A DNA stretch of 64,000 bases from G963662675 sp963676845 (GTDB taxonomy: Bacteria; Bacteroidota; Bacteroidia; Bacteroidales; Prolixibacteraceae), in contig CAXXKK010000019.1 in NCBI GenBank assembly GCA_963676845.2, forward strand, positions 148,221 through 212,220, in the 5' to 3' direction. Positions 22,001-31,000 of the stretch are shown one piece after another. Below the pieces are notes generated by a model. It saw only the letters and a program-made list of their open reading frames with translations. It made no database searches and was not told where the DNA came from. The position numbers and the translations under genes were made by a program. Within the stretch, counting starts at the first letter, position 1. Each line of letters starts with the position of its first letter.

Positions 22001-25000
22001 GAAATATTTGCTGTCCCCTCACCAGAAACAATTGTCCATCCTGAAGGTAAAATCCAGTCATAATAAGTTGCATTGGTAACAGTAGTCACTGAGAAGTTTA
22101 GTAATTCAGCAACCGAACAAACGGAATCATCACCCGTTGGGGCATCAGGAGTTTCAGTTATATCTTCGTCAACCTGAATAGTTACTTCATTACTATTTGC
22201 CACATTACCGGTGGTACAGATTTCATTTGAAGTGAGAACGACATAAGCAACATCTCCATTGTTTGGAGTATATGTGTAAGTATCACTATTTGTTCCGACT
22301 GGAGAACCATTTACATACCACTGATAAGCTGGACTTGTTCCCCCATTGACGGGAGTTGCTGTAAGGGTAACAGTCTCTCCATCACAAACAGCAGCAACTT
22401 CTGCGACACTAACACTTACATCCAGATTCGGATTAACTGTAATGGTAACCTCATTGGAAGTAGCTGGATTTCCGTTTGTACATGTTTCACTGGAAGTTAA
22501 AACAACGAAAGCAACATCCCCATCGCTTGGAGTATAAGTATAAGTGTCACTGTCTGATCCGACAGGAGAACTATTTACATACCACTGATAGCTTGGGTTT
22601 GTTCCTCCATTAGTCGGACTCGCAGTAAGGGTGACATCGTCCCCATCACAAACAGCTGTTACTTCTGCAACACTCACGCTAACATCCAGATTTGGATTTA
22701 CAATCATATCGATGGTGTTGGAAGTGGCAGGATTTCCGCTTACACATGTTTCACTGGATGTCAACTCCACAGTAACAAAGTCGCCATCGGAAGGCTCATA
22801 AGAATAGCTATCACTATCTGATCCTACATCAATTCCATTTACTTTCCACTGGTAAACTGGGCTTGTTCCTCCATTAACAGGAGTTGCGGTAAAGCTTACA
22901 AGAGTTCCATCACAAACATCATTTACATCCTCAACAATACTTACACCAACCGGCAAAATAGGATTGACAATCATCTCTACAGTATTGGATGTTGCCGGAT
23001 TCCCACTTGTACAATCTTCGCTGGATGTCAGCTCAACAGTAATAAGATCTCCATCGGCTGGTGTATAAGTGTAGGTATTGCTGTCTGTCCCAACAGGATT
23101 ACCATCTACATACCATTGATAAGCCGGACTTGTTCCACCATTGGTAGGTATAGCGGTGAAGGTTACTGCTATACCTTCACAAATATCATTTGCATCTTCA
23201 GCAATAGTAACACTAACCGGTAAATTCGGATTTACCGTCATGCTTACTTCATTTGAAGTAGCAGGATTTCCACTTGTACAAATTTCGCTGGAAGTTAAAA
23301 CAACTGTAACATCATCACCATCGGAAGGAACATATGTATACGTATCACTGTTTGTTCCAACATTGGCTCCATTCACTTTCCATTGATAAGATGGGTTTGT
23401 TCCTCCATTGGTTGGAGTAGCTGTGAAGGTTACCGAGGTTCCATCACAAATATCGTTGTCACTCTCAGCAATAGTTACACTAACCGGAAGAATTGGATTG
23501 ACAACAAGATCAATGGTATTGCTTGTTGCAGGATTTATCGCACAAACAGCATTGGAAGTCATGATTAACTGTACCTGGGCATCCTGAGTAAGTGTATCAG
23601 TTGTAATTGTCGGGCTGTTGGTACCAACTGTTATCCCATTTATCTGCCACTCAAAAGTTGGGGTTGTTCCGCCATTAATAACCAAATCTGTCTGAAAAGT
23701 TACTTCAGTGCCGGCACAAATCGGATTTACTGATTCGTAGATGGTTACTTCAGGTGTGAGGCCCGGGTTCACCGTCATGGTAAGCACATTGCTTTCGATA
23801 TCATCCGGACAAGGTGTGTCGTAAGTCGTAACCACCAACTTAACTTTATCGGCATTATCTAAGGTAGTTGAAGTGAAAGTTGTTCCTGTTTCACCAGAAA
23901 TATCACTCCAACTCGCACCACCATCTGTGGAAATCTGCCACTGATAAGTTGCACCGTTTCCTTCGTTATCAACAAGTGATGTAAAAACAACTTCTTCTCC
24001 ATAGCAGAAGGTACCTGATGGGCTGGCAGAAATGCCAACAATAGTGATTGGCTCTACAATTACAGTTGCTGTTCTGCCTAAATTTGTTGAGCAACCCGTA
24101 CCAGCTTGATAAGCAGCACTCACCAGATTATAAACAAAAGTACCTTCCTCATTGATTGATGCTGGTATTATTGAAGTACCAAGAGCATCAATATCAACAG
24201 TAAAGTTGGCTCCTCCATTAATATTATAAGTAGCAGTTACTGGAATATCCACTTGGTTTGTAAAAGTTATTTCAGGCGAATCCAGACCATAACACACAGT
24301 TACATCATCACCGATAGTTACCGAAGGTTCCGGATATACGGTAACAACAACATCGAAAGGCAAACCAGTACAACTTCCAAAAATCGGGGTAACCGCATAG
24401 ATAGCTGTTTGTTCTGAGATAGAAGAATTAGATAATGTTCCACTAATATCTGCTTCGTCACTGCCAGCTACTCCTCCACTAATACTTCCTGAAGTTGTTG
24501 GTGCCGACCAGCTATAAGTTGTACCAACAGGCACTATGCCATTCGTTCCGTTTACCGGTGATATTGTAAAAGCTGTTCCACTGCAAACAGATAAAGGAAT
24601 ATCATCGATTTCCGGCATTGGACTAACAGTAACAATAACTGAGAAATTGATTCCCACACAATCTCCTGATTGAGGTGTTACTGTGTAGCTTACTGTTTTA
24701 GAGCTATTCGTTGTATTGGTAAGGGTACCACTTATACTGGAAGCATTTGTTCCTGCTTGAGTTCCTGTTATTCCTGTAACACTTGGTGCAGACCAGCTAT
24801 AAGTTGTACCGGAAGGGATTATTCCATCAGTTCCGTCTTCAGGTGTAAATTCAAAACTATCTCCACTACAAATAGTGGTTGCCAAAACATTAACAACAGG
24901 TTTGGGATTAACGGTTACAGTTACAGTGAAATCTTCCCCCTCACATCCACCAGCAAACGGAGTAACTGTATATGTTGCAGTTTGTATTGTGCTTGTAGTA

Positions 25001-28000
25001 TTAGTTAGTGTTCCGTTAATAACGGATGCTCCACTTCTGGCTGTTCCTCCCGTGATTCCTCCGGAAGTAGTTGGAGCAGACCAACTATATGTCGTTCCGG
25101 CTGGAACAACTCCGTCTGTTCCGTCAGCAGGTGTTAATGAGAAGCTTTCATCACTACATATAGTGGTTGCCATCGGATCGATCTCAGGAGTCGGATTAAT
25201 AGAAACAGTAACTGTAAAATCAGAGCCAATACATCCTGCTGAACTTGGTGTAACCGTATAAGTGACAGTTTGAATTGTATTTGTCGGATTATTTAGTGTA
25301 CCGCTGATAGTTGACTCAGCACTTCCTGCTGCTCCACCTGTCATTCCACCTGTTACTGTTGGCTCTGCCCAGCTATAAGTTGTTCCCACAGGAACGATCC
25401 CATTACCTCCGTTTGCAGGTGATATAGTAAAGGTCTGGTTGCTACAAACAGAGCTTGTCAAGTCGTCAATGTCCGGATCAGGAGAAACTGTTACGACCAG
25501 CAGGAATATTTCTCCAATACAACTGGCATAAGTTGGTGTTACAGCATAGGTTACAGTTTGCACTGTATTAGTAGTATTCGATAGTGTCCCGGAAATGGTA
25601 GAACCGCTGCCTGATGTAGCACCAGTAACGCCACTTGTTGCTGACTGTAGGCTCCAACTGTAAGTTGTTCCGACAGGAATAACTCCATCAATTCCGTCCT
25701 CTGGAGTTACAGAAAATGAACCTTCACTATTACAAATAGTGATAGCCATATCATCTTCAAAGTATGGTTTTGGATTTAGAAGAACAGTGGCTGTTATTGG
25801 AGCACCCGGACATCCATTTGCATACGGTGTTATCGTAAATGTAACAGTTATTGGAGCATTGGTCGTATTTGTTAAATACACAAGTGGTGAACTCCCGATA
25901 CTTCCTGAGCCGGAAGCTCCAATACCTGTAACTTCATCCACAAAATCCCTTGTCCATGTATAGGTTGTACCACTGGTTGTACTGGATGGGATAATTGCGC
26001 TGATGGCTTCTCCTGAACATCTTTCCTGTGAAGCAGGAACAACTGTTGCGACAGGAGTTGGATTAACCCTTACAGTTGCAGTTATTGGCACACCATCACA
26101 ACCATTAGCTGTTGGAGTTATCGTAAAGCTAACTGTTATAGCAGCACTTGTGGTGTTAGTTAAAGCACCACTAATATCTCCTGTACCTGAAGCTCCAATA
26201 CCAGTAACTGTTGCCGTGTTATTTCTTACCCAGTTGAAAGTAGCTCCCGGAGTAGTGCTTTGTAGAACAATAGTATTTATTTCATCCGTTGAGCATATGG
26301 TTTGTGAAGCAGGAGTTGCTGTTGCTGTTGGGCTTGGATTAACAGTTACAGTTACCGATCCTGATATTGCTCTGTCACAAACAGGATCGGATTGAAATTC
26401 TGCGCTAACCAGATCATAAGTAAAAGTTCCTGCTATTGATGAGTGAACACTTACAGTTGCCGTGCCATTAGCTGCAACATTAACCGGTGTCTGACTAACA
26501 TTGTTCTTTCTATAAGTAATTGTTATTGGTAAATCAAGCGGATTTGAAAAAGTTAAAATGGACTCCGTATCATCCTTGCACACCGTATTATTATCAACAC
26601 TAATTGAAGCATTCAAAGTTGGTCTTACGGTAATCGTATATTCAAAAGGCGTTCCTTCACATCCGTTAGCATAGGGAGTAACTGTGATCGTTCCGCTAAT
26701 TGGACCAGTAGTCGTGTTCGCTGTTTCAAATGCAGGGATATTGCCATTTCCACTGGCTGGTAACCCAATTGCAGTGTTGCTGTTTGTCCAGGTAAAGCTA
26801 GTTCCGGAAATCGGGCCAGAAAATGTAGTTGCTAATATATCTACATCATTGCAGTAGACTTTATCGTCAATATAATCAACCGTTGGTGTTGGATAAACAG
26901 TGATTGTTTCAGAATCACCAATCGAATTTGAACAACCCGGAGCCGACTGATAGGCTACACTAACCAGAGTATATTCAAAATCCCCGGTCGCAGAAGTTGC
27001 CTGAGATACATTTGCAGAACTATTAGCTGACAAATTAATTGTTGTTCCTGCCCCGTTAACTTCGTAAGTAATGGTAACAGGCAATGCCATCGGATTTGTA
27101 AATGTTATCGCAGGCAGAGGTGACTCATTCTGACAAACTGCGGTTCCTCCGCTGATTGTAGCAGTTGGGGTTGGGCGTAATGTCACCGTTATCACAGTTG
27201 GGCTATCAGCTGTACATCCATTTGTATTGATGTAGTTAACCGAAACTGTTCCTGTTCCGGCTGTACCCCAGTCTACAACTATTTCATTTGTTCCACTACC
27301 ACTTGAAATAGTACCTCCTGTTACATTCCAGGAATAAGCTGACATTCCGGATTCAGTGGTATATATTTCCGATGTACTTTCACATACAACTATACTTCCT
27401 GAAATTGTTGGATCTGGCAATTCATAAATTTCTGCGGTTGTAGTAGTCGTAGTGGTCGACAATACATAATTTGAAGCATCTGCTCCATTTAATGTTAATC
27501 CAGTCGCTGTTACTATCTTTCCACTACCAACATTCGCATTGTCAAATGTTGCTGCACCGACATTTAAGCTAACAATATCTCCTGATTCTACTCCTGTAAG
27601 ATCCTGACTAAGTAAAATAACTGTATTTGCTCCGTCATAACACTTGTCATCGGCAGTGATGGAGGGAGTGAGGGTTTTTGGGGTAATTTCCAAATTTCCA
27701 TCAAGATAAATGAATGTGTAATTGATGCTGGTTAAGCCAGTAGGAGTAATTACATAACTGCCAACATCCGTTGCCCCCTGGCTCGTGCCAGTGTAACTTA
27801 ATGTTCCGCTTAGATCAGTCTCATCTTCGCCGCTTATAAAACCACTATAAGTTACACCGTTACCTCCAGTATAAGCTATACCATCATAGGTCTTTGAATC
27901 ATCAATGGCAGTTATAGTTAGTTCTATAGCTGTGATATCAGCCTGGGCGGTAGCAGTGGAGTTGAAAGTATAATTCCCGGCATCAGCACCACTTAAACTG

Positions 28001-31000
28001 ATATCTGCAGTAACAGTCTTGTTCGTGCCTACATTCTTAGTATCAAAGTCACCGTTGCTAGCTGTAGCAGTTACGGCATCGGAACCTATTATTCCGCTGA
28101 TACCGGAGACTGAAACTGTTGCATCGGTCAAACCATCATAAACCTTGTCTTCGGCTGTGATGCTTACCGTTAAGCTCGCTTGTGTGATATCAGCCTGGGC
28201 GGTAGCAGTGGAGTTGAAAGTATAATTCCCGGCATCAGCACCGCTTAAACTGATATCTGCAGTAACAGTCTTGTTCGTGCCTACATTCTTAGTATCAAAG
28301 TCACCGTTGCTAGCTGTAGCAGTTACGGCATCGGAACCTATTATTCCGCTGATACCGGAGACTGAAACTGTTGCATCGGTCAAACCATCATAAACCTTGT
28401 CTTCGGCTGTGATGCTTACCGTTAAGCTCGCTTGTGTGATATCTGCCTGGGTGGTGGCTGTAGAGTTGAAAGAGTAGTTTCCGGCATCAGCACCACTTAA
28501 ACTAATGTCTGCAGTAACAGTCTTGTTCGTGCCTACATCCTTGGTGTCAAAATCACCGTTGCTGGCAGTGGCAGTGACCACATCGGAACCCAAAATCCCG
28601 CTGATGTTGGAAACTGAAACTGTTGCATCAGTCAAACCATCATAAACCTTGTCTTCGGCTGTGATGCTTACCGTTAAGCTCGCTTGTGTGATATCTGCCT
28701 GGGTGGTGGCTGTAGAGTTGAAAGAGTAGTTTCCGGCATCAGCACCACTTAAACTAATGTCTGCAGTAACAGTCTTGTTCGTGCCTATATTCTTGGTGTC
28801 AAACGTACCATTGCTCGCGGATACTATTACGGCATCCCCAGCAACTATCCCTGTACTTCCAGAAACTGAAACGGTAGCTGCGGTTGTACTATCATATACT
28901 TTATCGGTAGCTGTAATGCTGGCGGTGATACTGGCTTGTGTAATATCTGCCTGGGTGGTGGCTGTAGAGTTGAAAGAGTAGTTACTGGCATCAGCACCAC
29001 TTAAACTAATGTCTGCAGTAACAGTCTTGTTCGTGCCGACATTCTTAGTATCAAAGTCACCGTTGCTAGCTGTAGCAGTTACGGCATCGGAACCTATTAT
29101 TCCGCTGATACCGGAGACTGAAACTGTTGCATCGGTCAAACCATCATAAACCTTGTCTTCGGCTGTGATGCTTACCGTTAAGCTCGCTTGTGTGATATCT
29201 GCCTGGGTGGTGGCTGTAGAGTTGAAAGAGTAGTTTCCGGCATCAGCACCACTTAAACTAATGTCTGCAGTAACAGTCTTGTTCGTGCCTACATCCTTGG
29301 TGTCAAAATCACCGTTGCTGGCAGTGGCAGTGACCACATCGGAACCCAAAATCCCGCTGATGTTGGAAACTGAAACTGTTGCATCAGTCAAACCATCATA
29401 AACCTTGTCTTCGGCTGTGATGCTTACCGTTAAGCTCGCTTGTGTGATATCTGCCTGGGTGGTGGCTGTAGAGTTGAAAGAGTAGTTTCCGGCATCAGCA
29501 CCACTTAAACTAATGTCTGCAGTAACAGTCTTGTTCGTGCCTACATTCTTAGTATCAAAGTCACCGTTGCTAGCTGTAGCAGTTACGGTATCGGAACCTA
29601 TTATTCCGCTGATACCGGAGACTGAAACTGTTGCATCGGTCAAACCATCATAAACCTTGTCTTCGGCTGTGATGCTCACTGTCAAGCTCGCTTGTGTGAT
29701 ATCTGCCTGGGTGGTGGCTGTAGAGTTGAAAGAGTAGTTTCCGGCATCAGCACCACTTAAACTAATGTCTGCAGTAACAGTCTTGTTCGTGCCTACATTC
29801 TTAGTATCAAAGTCACCGTTGCTAGCTGTAGCAGTTACGGCATCGGAACCTATTATTCCGCTGATGTTGGAAACTGAAACTGTTGCATCAGTCAAACCAT
29901 CATAAACCTTGTCTTCGGCTGTGATGCTTACCGTTAAGCTCGCTTGTGTAATATCTGCCTGGGTGGTAGCAGTAGAATTGAAAGTGTAGTTTCCGGCATC
30001 GGTCCCGCTTAAACTGATATCTGCGATAACGGTTTTGTTTGTGCCTACATTCTTAGTGTCAAAATCACCGTTGCTGGCAGTGGCAGTGACCACATCGGAA
30101 CCCAAAATCCCGCTGATGTTGGAGACTGAAACTGTTGCATCGGTCAAACCATCATAAACCTTGTCTTCGGCTGTGATGCTCACTGTCAAGCTCGCTTGTG
30201 TGATATCTGCCTGGGTGGTGGCTGTAGAGTTGAAAGAGTAGTTTCCGGCATCAGCACCACTTAAACTAATGTCTGCAGTAACAGTCTTGTTCGTGCCGAC
30301 ATTCTTAGTGTCAAATGTACCGTTGCTCGCAGATACTGTCACTGCGTCTCCAGCCAGTGCATTACTATTTAATGTAACTGTAGCTGTGGTGTTACCATCA
30401 TAAACTTTATCATCTGCAGTAGCTGTAACGGTTAGGTCTCTTTTCTCGATTGTCAAAGTAACTTCTGTCCTTGTGTCACTTACACAACCTGTCAGTGTAT
30501 TGACACTTTCAGCCCAGGCAGTATATGTTCCTGCATTTGTTCCGCTTGGTATAGATGTCGTAGTTGCTCCTGTTGATGTTGTATACCATTCAACATCATA
30601 GTTCGAATCAGCTAAAGTTACGGTTGCTTCATGGGAGTTACCATCATAGGTAAAGGAATTAGCATCAGCTATTGGAGCAGCTGGTGAGACACATTGAGCC
30701 AAAACAAAATTTGCAGAGGAAGGCAAAGAGGAAATGCCAGAAATGTCAACACTTGTACCTGATGAACTGTCAAGGGTAGGATATACCCACGATGAACCAT
30801 TATAAAATGCAGGTTGATAGGTTCCACCACTACCTAAGCCCAAAGGGAATTCAAATAAAGCACCTGCACTTGAAAAATTAACCCCGCTATTTGAGATTGT
30901 CCAGTAATTGTTTACACTGTAATTGTAGTCAAGATATGGCGATTGAGGAGAATAACCTCCTGTAGTTGAGGAAATAGAAATTATTCCACTTGTACTTATT

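Noticed and set aside
20399..26395. Several plus-strand frames of 60-130 codons opposite the giant gene
   Set aside because: They recur because the repeats beneath them recur, and they have Val/Pro/Ser-rich shadow composition.
27927..30447. CRISPR-like array
   Set aside because: The 252-bp repeats are continuous, in frame, without spacers, and encode YDG domains. No cas genes are present.
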